The translations under genes were made by a program, and so were the position numbers. A model generated the notes under the pieces. The model did not search any database and was not told the origin of the DNA. It saw nothing but the letters and a program-made list of their open reading frames with translations. From SZUA-320 sp963707875 (GTDB lineage: Bacteria > Gemmatimonadota > Gemmatimonadetes > Gemmatimonadales > GWC2-71-9), in assembly GCA_963707875.1 (NCBI GenBank), contig CAVPRU010000001.1, positions 1,298,401 to 1,362,400 of the forward strand: 64,000 nt of DNA, in the 5' to 3' direction. This document shows positions 35,442-43,617 of the stretch, in pieces. The first letter of the stretch is position 1; the number at the start of each line of letters is the position of its first letter.

Positions 35442-36281
35442 ATGGCTCGCGATCTCCTTCCGCTGGTCCGACAGAAGCTCGGCGATCTCTTCGACATCGA
35501 ACGCGAGATCGGCCGGGGCGGAGCCGCGGTCGTGTTCCTGGCACGCACACCGGATGGCGATGCGGTTGCCCTCAAGGTACTGCGGCCCGAACTGGCAATT
35601 TCGGTGGCCGCCGAACGGTTCCTCCGGGAAATCGAGTTCATCAGCCAACTCAATCACCCCAATATCGGGCAGGTGCTCACGAGCGGCGAGCGCGAGTGGC
35701 TGGTCTACTACGCGATGCCGTATTGGGAGGGCCCCTCCCTGGTGCAGTACCTGGCCAGGTACCGTGACCTCAACCCGGAGGACGCACAACGGGTGGGGTG
35801 CGACCTGCTCGATGCGCTGGGCCACGCCCACCGGGTCGGGATCATTCACCGCGACGTCAAGCCCGACAACATCATTCTGACGGCCAAGGGCGCGGTGCTG
35901 CTCGACTTCGGGATTGCCCGGGCCATCGCGATGTCCGAACAGTCCAGCCTCACCAAGTCCGGGATCGCAATCGGGACCTCGGCCTACATGAGTCCCGAGC
36001 AGGTGGCCGGCCTGCGGGAGATCGATCACCGGAGCGATCTCTACTCCCTGGGTTGTGTGCTGTTCGAGTGCCGGGCCGGCCGGCCGCCCTTCGTCCATCG
36101 CAGCGAGAGTTTTGTCCTCCAGGCCCACATGAAGGAACCGCCACCCGATCTCGGGAAGCTGTCGCCGTCCACCCCAAAGCCCTTCGTCCGCGCCATCAAC
36201 CGGGCGCTGGTCAAGGAACCCGAAGAGCGGTGGGGCAGTGCAGAAGAGATGCTGGCCGCCCTGACCGCGACCCCCTCGTGA
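35442..36281 (+). CDS. Serine/threonine protein kinase (Hanks type, kinase domain only)
   Basis: A 279-residue protein consisting of little more than the kinase domain. Gly-rich loop GRGGAAVVF, catalytic Lys in VALKVLRPE, IIHRDVKPDNIIL catalytic loop, LLDFGIAR metal-binding DFG, GTSAYMSPEQ activation segment end, DHRSDLYSLGCVLFE. No PASTA, TPR or transmembrane extension is present, so it is a soluble kinase. The stop overlaps the CYTH gene start (GTGA). A PP2C phosphatase gene lies 3 kb away on the same strand and could oppose it. Confidence 0.93.
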   Translation: MARDLLPLVRQKLGDLFDIEREIGRGGAAVVFLARTPDGDAVALKVLRPELAISVAAERFLREIEFISQLNHPNIGQVLTSGEREWLVYYAMPYWEGPSLVQYLARYRDLNPEDAQRVGCDLLDALGHAHRVGIIHRDVKPDNIILTAKGAVLLDFGIARAIAMSEQSSLTKSGIAIGTSAYMSPEQVAGLREIDHRSDLYSLGCVLFECRAGRPPFVHRSESFVLQAHMKEPPPDLGKLSPSTPKPFVRAINRALVKEPEERWGSAEEMLAALTATPS

Positions 36282-36781
36282 CCGCGGGCCCCTCCGACAC
36301 CGATCAGGTGCCGGTCGCCCAGCCCACGCTCGAGATCGAACGGAAGTACCTCCTCTCCGCCGTCCCGTCGAGGGTGGTCGGCTGTGCCGTGCTGGAGGTG
36401 GAACAGGGCTACCTGCCGGGGGTGCTCATCAAGGAGCGCATCCGGCGGACCACCCAGGGCCAATCGGTGCGCTGGTACCGCACTTTCAAGAGCGGCTTCG
36501 GACTGGTGCGGGAGGAAATCGAGGAGGAGACCACCGCCCGGGTCTTCGAGGCCATGTGGCCCCTGACGGAGGGCCGTCGGATTCGCAAGCGGCGCTACCT
36601 GGTGCCGGAGGAGGCCCTGGTCTGGGAGATCGATGAGTTCCTGGACCAGGACCTGGTGCTGGCCGAGGTGGAGTTGCCGTCCGCCACGGTGATTCCACCG
36701 ATCCCCGCATGGCTCCGCCCCGTCCTGGTGGCGGAGGTGACCGGGGACCCGAACTACAACAACAGCACCCTGGCCCGCTGA
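36278..36781 (+). CDS. CYTH domain protein
   Basis: A 167-residue protein starting at GTG 36278 inside the kinase stop. The CYTH signature ExExK appears as LEIERKYLL near residue 20, followed by IKERIRRTTQG, VRWYRTFKSG, VREEIEEETTARVFEAMW, RIRKRRYLV, WEIDEFLDQDLVLAEVELPS. These charged strands form the tunnel that binds triphosphates. CYTH proteins hydrolyse inorganic triphosphate, thiamine triphosphate or act as adenylate cyclases. The short single-domain form suggests a triphosphatase, but the substrate is not fixed by sequence. The coupling to a kinase is notable. Confidence 0.88.
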   Translation: MTAGPSDTDQVPVAQPTLEIERKYLLSAVPSRVVGCAVLEVEQGYLPGVLIKERIRRTTQGQSVRWYRTFKSGFGLVREEIEEETTARVFEAMWPLTEGRRIRKRRYLVPEEALVWEIDEFLDQDLVLAEVELPSATVIPPIPAWLRPVLVAEVTGDPNYNNSTLAR

Positions 36782-36785
36782 AGGT

Positions 36786-37865
36786 TCAGGGCCGGGCTGC
36801 CCGGGCCGCCACCATCCCCACCGGCTCGCCCCGGGACATCGCCGGAGTGCCCACCACGTACATCACCTCGCCATCGAGCGATGTCCGCACCTCGGCCAGG
36901 GGCTGGCCGAAGAAGTCCGTCACTCGGCCAATCAAGGCTCCCTTGGCAACCGTGTGCCCCCGCTCAACCGCCGGGTGCCAGGTTCCGGTGGCCGGGCTGG
37001 TCAGGACCTCGTAGGGTGCCAGCCAGACCGGCGCCTCCACCAGCTCCACCTCGCCGGGCAGCATCCCGAGATAGTGCATCAGCCGAAACGCCCCGTGGAT
37101 GTTCCGCTCGATCATCTCCGGCTCGGGGAGGCCAAGATACCCGGTCTCGGTGGTGAGAGCCGGCTTGCCCCGGATGTGGGCCGTGTTCTGGGTATAGAGC
37201 GACCGGGCCCGGTCACGGGTCCGGGTGGTGTCGATGATGATGTGGTCGTGGCCCCAGGCCAGAGCCATCTCCCTCGCCACCGAATCCACCCGCGGGTCGA
37301 GACCCAGCTTGTTCCAGTAGGTATAGGGCCGCAGGGACTCATTCCCGTCCCCGGCATGCATGTCGACCAGGTAGTCGGCCCGCTCGATGATCTCCGTGGT
37401 GATGACGTGGGCGATTCGTTCCGAGACAGTGCCCTCGGAGCGGCCGGGGTACACCCGGTTCAGGTTCTTGCCGTCGACCGGACTGTAGTAGATCGTCCGA
37501 CCGAGGAACGAGGGCAGGTTGGCCACATGGACCAGCAGCACCGTGCCCTTCAGCTGCCGCGCCGGAAGCAGTTCCCGAACCCGCTGCAGCGCCAGGATCG
37601 GGGCCACTTCGGAACCGTGGGTCCCGGCGATCAGGGCGAGGGTCGGTCCCGGTTCGACTCCCCGGATGATCGTCACCGGAATCGTGGTCCCCTGGTCGAC
37701 CCCAGCGGGGACCTCCAGCAGGCCCGAGGCCCGGGTGCCCGGTGCGGCGGAGATTCCCCCGATGGCAAGCGGCCCCTGCTGCGCGGCGAGGGGACACCCC
37801 AGGACGACCAGGGTGAGGAGCAGGACACCCGATCTGGACATGAGACGACTCCGGGAGAAGGTCAT
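36786..37865 (-). CDS. Succinylglutamate desuccinylase/aspartoacylase (M14-like) family hydrolase, secreted
   Basis: A 359-residue zinc hydrolase. The signal peptide lies in residues 1-28 (LLLTLVVLGCPLAAQQ). GPTLALIAGTHGSEVAPILAL supplies the zinc ligands His and Glu, and ADYLVDMHAGDGNE the third (His). ETGYLGLPEPEMIE contains the expected catalytic Glu region, and a C-terminal beta domain (ATGTWHPAVERGHTVAKGALIGRVTDFFG) is typical. It removes acyl or amino groups from a small amide. Overlaps the MFS transporter gene by ATGA, so transporter and hydrolase may handle the same compound. Confidence 0.88.
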   Translation of the reverse strand: MTFSRSRLMSRSGVLLLTLVVLGCPLAAQQGPLAIGGISAAPGTRASGLLEVPAGVDQGTTIPVTIIRGVEPGPTLALIAGTHGSEVAPILALQRVRELLPARQLKGTVLLVHVANLPSFLGRTIYYSPVDGKNLNRVYPGRSEGTVSERIAHVITTEIIERADYLVDMHAGDGNESLRPYTYWNKLGLDPRVDSVAREMALAWGHDHIIIDTTRTRDRARSLYTQNTAHIRGKPALTTETGYLGLPEPEMIERNIHGAFRLMHYLGMLPGEVELVEAPVWLAPYEVLTSPATGTWHPAVERGHTVAKGALIGRVTDFFGQPLAEVRTSLDGEVMYVVGTPAMSRGEPVGMVAARAARP

Positions 37866-39136
37866 TGGGAGATCCGTTGGCGATCCCGAAAGAGGGTGAC
37901 GAAGACCAGCGCCGAGCCGAGCCCGAGCAGGGCCAGCACTCGCCAGAGCGCCCCGAAATCCACCGAACCATCGAGCAGGGTGTACCGCGCCTGCAGCCAG
38001 CCGGACAGCATCCCGCCCAGCACCGGACCGCCGCCCAGGATGAGGATGCCGAAGACCGTCTGGGCGGAGTGACGCACGTCGGGTGGGGCGACCCGGTCGG
38101 TGTAGATGTAGGCCGAGGCGAAGAAGCAGGCGTAGCACACCCCGTGCAGCGCCTGACTGGCGACCAGCACCGGCACCGGCAGGAGGGCCGGGAAGCCCCA
38201 GATCAGATAGCGGACGAAATAGGCCAGCGCCCCGGTGGTGATCACCGTCCGGAACCCGAACTTGGAGAGCAGGAAGCCCAATCCGGCCATCACCAGGATC
38301 TCGCTGAACTGACCGATCGTCATCGCCGGACCGATCTGGCTGTCGAGCAGACCGAGGTCCGAAAGGAAAGGGGCGGTCTGCAGGAAGTACACCTGATGGA
38401 TCACGCTGATCGGCAGACTCACCGCCACCAGAACGGCAAACGGACGCTCGCGGAGCAGGCCGAACGCCCGAGCGAACGCCAGCCGGGCCACCGCCCCGCG
38501 CTTGGGGGGCGTGTGGGGCAGGATCAGACAGTAGGCGGCGTACCCCCAGGAGATGAGGGCGGAGAACCGCAGGGAGTCGGCCAGTTTGGCGGTGACCCCT
38601 GGGACCTCAGCCCCGGTCAGGAACGGCGGCATCAGGCCGAACCGGAGGTCGGTCTGGAGATAGAGCATCGGGAAGATCCAGCTCACCGCGATCCAGCCGA
38701 TCGTCCCCCAGACCCTGACGCGGGGGAATCCGGATTCCGCGTTCGTCAGGTTGGCAAAGGCGATCGAGTTGGACAGGGCCAGGGTCGGCATGTACACCAC
38801 GCTGTAGCCGATCGAGAGGCCGAGCCAGGCGCCGTATCCCGTCTGACTCGCGGTCACCCATTTGATGACCCCGCCCACCAGGAGCAGGACCGCCAGAAAC
38901 CGCTCGGCACTGAAGTAGCGATCCGCCACCTGGCCGGCAATGAAGGGTGCGGCGACCGCGCCGATCGAGCCGGCCAGTCCGAGGATCATCCCGATCTGGC
39001 CACCGGTGAAGCCCAGTCCCCCGTCAGCCGGTGCGGCCGAGAGGTACCGGGCGGCCAGGGGCAGCCAGGCACCCCAGACGGCGTACTGGAGGAACATCAT
39101 CAGGGACAGGCGACCGACGCTGCGCTGGGACATCAC
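37862..39136 (-). CDS. MFS transporter, nucleoside:H+ symporter-like
   Basis: A 424-residue inner-membrane protein with about 12 helices. The N-terminus SLMMFLQYAVWGAWLPL with a GxWLP element, GGQIGMILGLAGSIGAVAAPFIAGQVADRYF (cytoplasmic loop motif) and the internal RVWGTIGWIAVSWIF match the NupG/XapB-like nucleoside permease branch. Cargo is not certain. Overlaps the secreted M14-like hydrolase gene downstream by four bases, suggesting import of a nucleoside or amide product. Confidence 0.88.
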   Translation of the reverse strand: MMSQRSVGRLSLMMFLQYAVWGAWLPLAARYLSAAPADGGLGFTGGQIGMILGLAGSIGAVAAPFIAGQVADRYFSAERFLAVLLLVGGVIKWVTASQTGYGAWLGLSIGYSVVYMPTLALSNSIAFANLTNAESGFPRVRVWGTIGWIAVSWIFPMLYLQTDLRFGLMPPFLTGAEVPGVTAKLADSLRFSALISWGYAAYCLILPHTPPKRGAVARLAFARAFGLLRERPFAVLVAVSLPISVIHQVYFLQTAPFLSDLGLLDSQIGPAMTIGQFSEILVMAGLGFLLSKFGFRTVITTGALAYFVRYLIWGFPALLPVPVLVASQALHGVCYACFFASAYIYTDRVAPPDVRHSAQTVFGILILGGGPVLGGMLSGWLQARYTLLDGSVDFGALWRVLALLGLGSALVFVTLFRDRQRISQ

Positions 39137-39291
39137 TACCTCAGGTGTGGTCGGGCTGGAGCGGATCGACCCAGGGGAGATGGAGTCACCGCACTACGAT
39201 CCTGCCCCCGGCCCAGTCCCGCAAGGGGGGATGGTCACGCCCTTGTGGCGCCGGGCCGTCGGGATACCTTCAATGGACCGGGAGGTTGAAA

Positions 39292-40191
39292 ATGTCGTCC
39301 TCCATCGAACCGCCCGAGGTCAGCGCGCCGAACGCGGCCCCGAAACCTCGCGACGATCAGATCGACGCGTTCGGGTTGACCCACCAGGGCCTGGTCCGCA
39401 CCGAGAATCAGGACCACTTCGTCCTGGGCTCGCTTCACAAGACGCTGCGGATCGTGGCGACCAGCCTTCCGACCCCCGAACTGCTGGAGATGCCCAGCGA
39501 ACGCCTGGCCTTTCTCGGCATGGTGGCCGACGGCGTCGGTGGGGCCACCTCCGGCGAAGTCGCCAGCCGCGCCACCCTGGAAACGGTCGCCCAGTTTCTG
39601 ACCAACACGATGCAGTGCTACTACAGCGCCGACCCCACCGACGACCAGGTCTTCGTCGAGGCGCTGCGAACCGCCGCCCACCTGAGCCACGAGTCGGTGG
39701 TCAATCGGGCCAAGCAGCAGGGGGCCCGACGGATGGCCACCACCCTGACGCTGGCGATCGGCGTCTGGCCTCGGCTCTACCTGCTGCACGTCGGGGACAG
39801 CCGCTGCTACCGGCTCCGGGGGGGCCAGCTGGAACAGTTGACCACCGATCAGACCATGGCCCAGGAACTGCTCGCGCGCGGGGCGCTCAAAGAGGCCGAC
39901 CTGGCCCGCAGTCCATTCGCCCATGTGCTGGCCAGCGCGATCGGCAGCTCGGCCGATCCGGTGGTGACCTTGCACGACATCCAGCGGGGTGACGTCACGA
40001 TGCTGTGCACCGACGGATTGACCAAACACGTGTCCCTCGAGCGGATTCAGCAGCGGCTCACCGAACTCCCCACCGCCGAGGAGGGCTGCCGCGCCCTGGT
40101 GGACGACGCCCTGCAAGGTGGCGGAACCGATAACGTCACCGTCCTGATCGCGCGGACCAAGATCAACCCCTCGGCCCTGTCAGCCGTCTGA
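39292..40191 (+). CDS. PP2C-type serine/threonine phosphatase
   Basis: A 299-residue soluble phosphatase. Metal and catalytic motifs in order: THQGLVRTENQDHF, GMVADGVGGATSGEVAS, RRMATTLTLAIG, YLLHVGDSRCYRLRGG, LTTDQTMAQELLARG, LCTDGLTKHV, GGGTDNVTVLIAR. All acidic metal ligands (ENQD, DGVG, DG, GTDN) are present. ATG 39292 is preceded by GGGAGG (39280-39285). The C-terminus overlaps the convergent oxidoreductase gene by 12 bp. Likely counterpart of the kinase at 35442. Confidence 0.93.
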   Translation: MSSSIEPPEVSAPNAAPKPRDDQIDAFGLTHQGLVRTENQDHFVLGSLHKTLRIVATSLPTPELLEMPSERLAFLGMVADGVGGATSGEVASRATLETVAQFLTNTMQCYYSADPTDDQVFVEALRTAAHLSHESVVNRAKQQGARRMATTLTLAIGVWPRLYLLHVGDSRCYRLRGGQLEQLTTDQTMAQELLARGALKEADLARSPFAHVLASAIGSSADPVVTLHDIQRGDVTMLCTDGLTKHVSLERIQQRLTELPTAEEGCRALVDDALQGGGTDNVTVLIARTKINPSALSAV

Positions 40192-41454
40192 GCGCGAGCG
40201 CCTGACGGCCCGGGCAAGTTTCCGTCCACCTCGCGCCACATCCGGAACAAAGCTGTCCAAGCCCCGCGGGGGGAACCTGAGCGTCCGGCCCTGCTCGGCG
40301 CTCTGATAGGCCGTCATCAGGATCCGCACGACCTCCAGCCCGTCGTCGAGGGTCAGCCGGGCCTTCTCCTTGCCAAGAAAGGCCCGGACGAAATGCCGGT
40401 TCTCGGCCTCGTACCCATACGCCACCGCCTCGCACGCCACCACCGGCATCACGCCCGTTTCGGCGTTCTGCTTCTCGACCAGATCTTCACCGGTCTTCCC
40501 CACCACCTCGCGACTGAAGAAGAGCTGGAGTCCGGAATCCAGGGTATTCCACCGCATCGAATACTCGGGCCCCAGCAACTCGGCGCTCAGCCGGAGCCCG
40601 GCACCCACAAAACTCCATGAGGTGGTGGCCTCGCCGATGACCCGGAACCCATCGGCGGTTTCAAACTCCACGACCACGGTGGCAAAGTCCTCGGCCGGCG
40701 CCTTGCCGTAGTCGACCGCCCGACCCATCGCCTTGCTGAGCCGGCGGACATACTCCGGTCGGGTCCACTTGAGGCTCGCGATGTGACCGGTGACCCGCAC
40801 CGGTTTGACGGTTCGAAGCGATTCGCCCGGCCTGGTCAGGAGGTGGCGAATCACCAGCGCCGAGTGGCACATCATGTCATTCAGCACTCCCCCACCCTGC
40901 AAGCTCCCCTGCCAGAACCAGGGCATGTGGGGCCCGGCGTGTTCCTCGGCGGCGCGGGCCAGATAGGGACGACCGGTCAGCGCGGCTCCCCGGGCCCAGA
41001 GCAGTTCGCGGCCCCGTTCCACCTGAGGAGCAAACACCTGATTCTCCAGATAGCCGTGCCGGAGGCGGACACTCTTCACCAGCCGGAGGACCTCCCTGGC
41101 TTCCGCCACGTTGCGGGCCAGCGGTTTCTCGCAGGCCAGGCCACGGAGGGTTCCGCGGCCCCGGGCGATCGTGTCGACGATTTCTTCGACGTTCTCGACC
41201 CGCGCCTGATTCGGGCCACAGAGCCAGATCGCGTCGATGGCCGGGTCGGCGACCATCTCGGCGATCGATCGGTAGGCCCTGGCGGCGCCGATATCGAGCG
41301 ATCGGGCGTACCCGGCGGCCGCTTCGGCCCGCCGCCGATTGGGACTCCAAACCCCCAGCACGTCGGCATCCCGCACTCCAGTCCAGGACTGCATGTGGAA
41401 CCGGGCATTGAACCCGCTGCCGACAAACCCGACGCCGAGCCGCTTGGCTGCCAT
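40180..41454 (-). CDS. Gfo/Idh/MocA family oxidoreductase
   Basis: A 424-residue cytoplasmic NAD(P)-dependent dehydrogenase. Rossmann motif GVGFVGSGFNARFHM at the N-terminus, CGPNQARVENVEEIVDTIARG, the catalytic ACEKPLARNVAEA (EKP motif with lysine), then the substrate domain (GGGVLNDMMCHSALVIRHLL, where the His is expected in catalysis). It oxidises or reduces a sugar or inositol; the exact substrate is not visible. No signal peptide, unlike the GH109-like paralogue at 17653. It precedes nothing in the same operon; the aquaporin gene lies 22 bp upstream on the same strand. Confidence 0.88.
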   Translation of the reverse strand: MAAKRLGVGFVGSGFNARFHMQSWTGVRDADVLGVWSPNRRRAEAAAGYARSLDIGAARAYRSIAEMVADPAIDAIWLCGPNQARVENVEEIVDTIARGRGTLRGLACEKPLARNVAEAREVLRLVKSVRLRHGYLENQVFAPQVERGRELLWARGAALTGRPYLARAAEEHAGPHMPWFWQGSLQGGGVLNDMMCHSALVIRHLLTRPGESLRTVKPVRVTGHIASLKWTRPEYVRRLSKAMGRAVDYGKAPAEDFATVVVEFETADGFRVIGEATTSWSFVGAGLRLSAELLGPEYSMRWNTLDSGLQLFFSREVVGKTGEDLVEKQNAETGVMPVVACEAVAYGYEAENRHFVRAFLGKEKARLTLDDGLEVVRILMTAYQSAEQGRTLRFPPRGLDSFVPDVARGGRKLARAVRRSRSDG

Positions 41455-41476
41455 GGAAGTCTCCTGAATTGCCCGC

Positions 41477-42112
41477 TCAGGCCTTGCCGACCTGGAAGTT
41501 GAATACCACGGCCGCCAGGGCGCCTCCGATGGCGGGGCCGACAATGTACAGCCAGAGATCGACAAAGCTCCCGTGGGCGATGATCGCCTTGACCAGGATG
41601 GGGCCAAACCCGACGGCTGGGTTGAAGGCACCCCCGCTGATCGGTCCGCCGGCAAAGGCGGCCACCACGATGGTGAAGCCGATGGCCAGCCCGTAGTAGG
41701 AATTGCCTTCGGTATCGGGATTGGTAGCCACCTGGAGCACCACCAGGCAGAGCGCAAAGGTGAACAGCGCCTCCACGACCAGCGCCTGAAGGCTCGACGC
41801 GTCCGTCGCCGGTGCCGGGGCGAAGGTCGACCCCGTCAGATGGGAGACCACAAAGGCAGCCAGGACGGCACCGACCAGCTGGCTCATGATGTACGGCACC
41901 AGCTCCCTGGCGGGTAACGCCCCGCGCAACATCACGGCCAGCGAGACCGCCGGGTTGTAATGGCCGCCGGAAATGTGCCCGCCCATGTAGACCATGATCA
42001 TCAGGGAGCAGCCGATCGCCAGGGGGGCCATCGGGGAGCCGTTGATCATGGTCAGGCCCACGGTCAGCACCAGAAAGAAGGTGCCGATGAGTTCGGTCAG
42101 GTAGTTTCGCAT
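41477..42112 (-). CDS. Aquaporin (MIP family) lacking the filter arginine
   Basis: A 211-residue channel with six membrane helices and both half-helices: GGHYNPAVSLAVML (first NPA) and GGAFNPAVGFGPIL (second NPA). In most aquaporins the residue after the second NPA is the selectivity-filter arginine (NPAR); here it is valine. The N-terminus YLTELIGTFFLVLTVG is typical. Expected to pass water or a small neutral solute; without the arginine the filter should be less polar. It lies upstream of the oxidoreductase gene. Confidence 0.9.
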   Translation of the reverse strand: MRNYLTELIGTFFLVLTVGLTMINGSPMAPLAIGCSLMIMVYMGGHISGGHYNPAVSLAVMLRGALPARELVPYIMSQLVGAVLAAFVVSHLTGSTFAPAPATDASSLQALVVEALFTFALCLVVLQVATNPDTEGNSYYGLAIGFTIVVAAFAGGPISGGAFNPAVGFGPILVKAIIAHGSFVDLWLYIVGPAIGGALAAVVFNFQVGKA

Positions 42113-42184
42113 CGGTCACTCCACTGGAAGTAAGGGACTGGATCTATCTTGCTTGCAGACGATTGGCACCGATCGGAGGTTCGT

Positions 42185-42312
42185 TGAGCAACCGCGTCAT
42201 CCTGCTCGCCGCTGCAGCGGCCATGATCTGGGCCGCCCCGTCGGCCCGGCAACCCCGTCCCGGGGTGCCAGTGGAGGTCCGGATGGCCGGGGGCCGCTTC
42301 GTCATCACCAGC
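42185..42312 (+). CDS. Truncated secreted protein cut at the junction
   Basis: From TTG 42185 the frame reads a signal peptide (LSNRVILLAAAAAMIWAAPS) and about 20 residues of mature protein (VPVEVRMAGGRFVITSL), then runs into unrelated sequence and stops within about 10 codons. The coding style matches the left half. The rest of the gene is missing at the proposed join. Confidence 0.45.
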
Positions 42313-43396
42313 CTGGCGGCGCGAACTCACCGAGGGCCGTGAGGTTCTTCCCCGCGGCTGCCTGATGAGACGATTTCAGCTCGGTCATCGCCTCGTTCAC
42401 GGCGGCGAACCGATCGAGCGGGTCGGCGAGCTGGACCGGGAGCTCGACGATGAGCGGCGTGACCTGGTTGTTCGGGCGGTGATGATCGGGGTCACGCACC
42501 GACATCGGGACGAGCGTGCGCAGGGTGGCGTCGGTCAGGTCGTCGCCTCGTGCGAGCAGCAGCTCACGAAAGCCTCGGGTCGCCAGCGTGAGCAGCACGT
42601 CGTTCACCGTCCCGCCGAGCGCCTGTCGGATCGCGGCGACTTCGGCCAGCTCGACACGGGTCCAGGTCCAGCGCCGATGCGGGCCGATGGTGCCCTCGAT
42701 CGAGAGCGGGGTCGTCGGGCGGAGGTGCCGCCCGTAGTCGGCTGCGCCTCGCACCGTGGCGTTCACCGAACCGGCGAAGCGACGTGGCCTCCGCAGCACC
42801 GATCGCACCGCTCGGAACTGCTCGAACGGGCTCGAGATCAGCCGGGTCAGGGCCGTCTGCGCGAGCTGCACCTCGCTCGGTTCCCGAGTCGGCACCCAGC
42901 TGTCTCCAGACGGATCGATCCCGGCGGTCGGATCGTCGTCGAGCATCACCGTCATCAGATCGGTGCCCGAGATCCCGTCGACCATGCAGTGATGGACCTT
43001 GCTCACCATTGCCCAGGCCCCCGGGCCGAGCTCTCGTCGAGACCCTCGACGATCCTCGACGCTTCCCACAGGGGCGGTGGCGATCGAGCTCCTGGGACAT
43101 CAACCGGCCGACGAGGTTGCGGAGGTCGTCGGCACTACCCGGTGCGGGGAGCGTGGTGTGGCGGACGTGATACCGCAGGCTGAAATGCGGATCGTCGACC
43201 CACACGGGACGACCGATGCCGCCCGGGACGAAGCGCACCCGTTGGCGATAGCGATGCAGGCGCGGCAACTTCGACGCGACCAGCGCGACGATCGAGTCGA
43301 ACGGGGCGGTGGGCCGTCGAAGACGGCGACCGACCCGACGTGCATGTGCGACACGCCGTCCTCGACGTGGAGGAACAGTGAGTCGAGCGGGCTCAT
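42305..43396 (-). CDS. Wax ester synthase / diacylglycerol acyltransferase (WS/DGAT), C-terminus missing, frameshifted
   Basis: N-terminus MSPLDSLFLHVEDGVSHMHVGSVAVFDGPPP is the standard WS/DGAT start, and VSKVHHCMVDGISGTDLM contains the catalytic HHxxxDG. Later segments (GTVNDVLLTLATRGFREL, LVPMSVRDPDHHRPNNQVTPLIVELP) match the second half. Breaks near 43310 and 43045 are repaired by joining frames. The protein stops artificially at 42305 just after TALGEFAPP, roughly 90-100 residues before a usual C-terminus, at the join. The enzyme esterifies acyl-CoA with alcohols or diacylglycerol for storage lipid in actinobacteria. Confidence 0.82.
42308..42328. other. Putative join between two genomes
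   Basis: A left-half (+) gene is interrupted here and a right-half (-) WS/DGAT gene loses its C-terminus in the same few bases. Gene families and the short-word style change abruptly across this point. No IS element, att site or direct repeat is visible. The short GC-rich stretch CTGGCGGCGCG could be the shared sequence that misjoined reads. Confidence 0.7.
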
Positions 43397-43617
43397 GGTG
43401 TCCAACGGTCCGACCTCCCGGTGGTTGTCGAGTGTCCGTGGTTCGAACCTACGTCGACGTGAGCCCCGGCCACAGAGCCCAAGGTCATCGCTTCTCCATC
43501 GTCGACCTCCTCCAAGGCCACCGCGGTGATGCCCGACGGGGCCTTTGGCTCTGTCCGACGACGCCGGGGCCGTGGATGATGCGGAGAGGTGAACGCTGGG
43601 GAGCTGGAGGCACGGCC

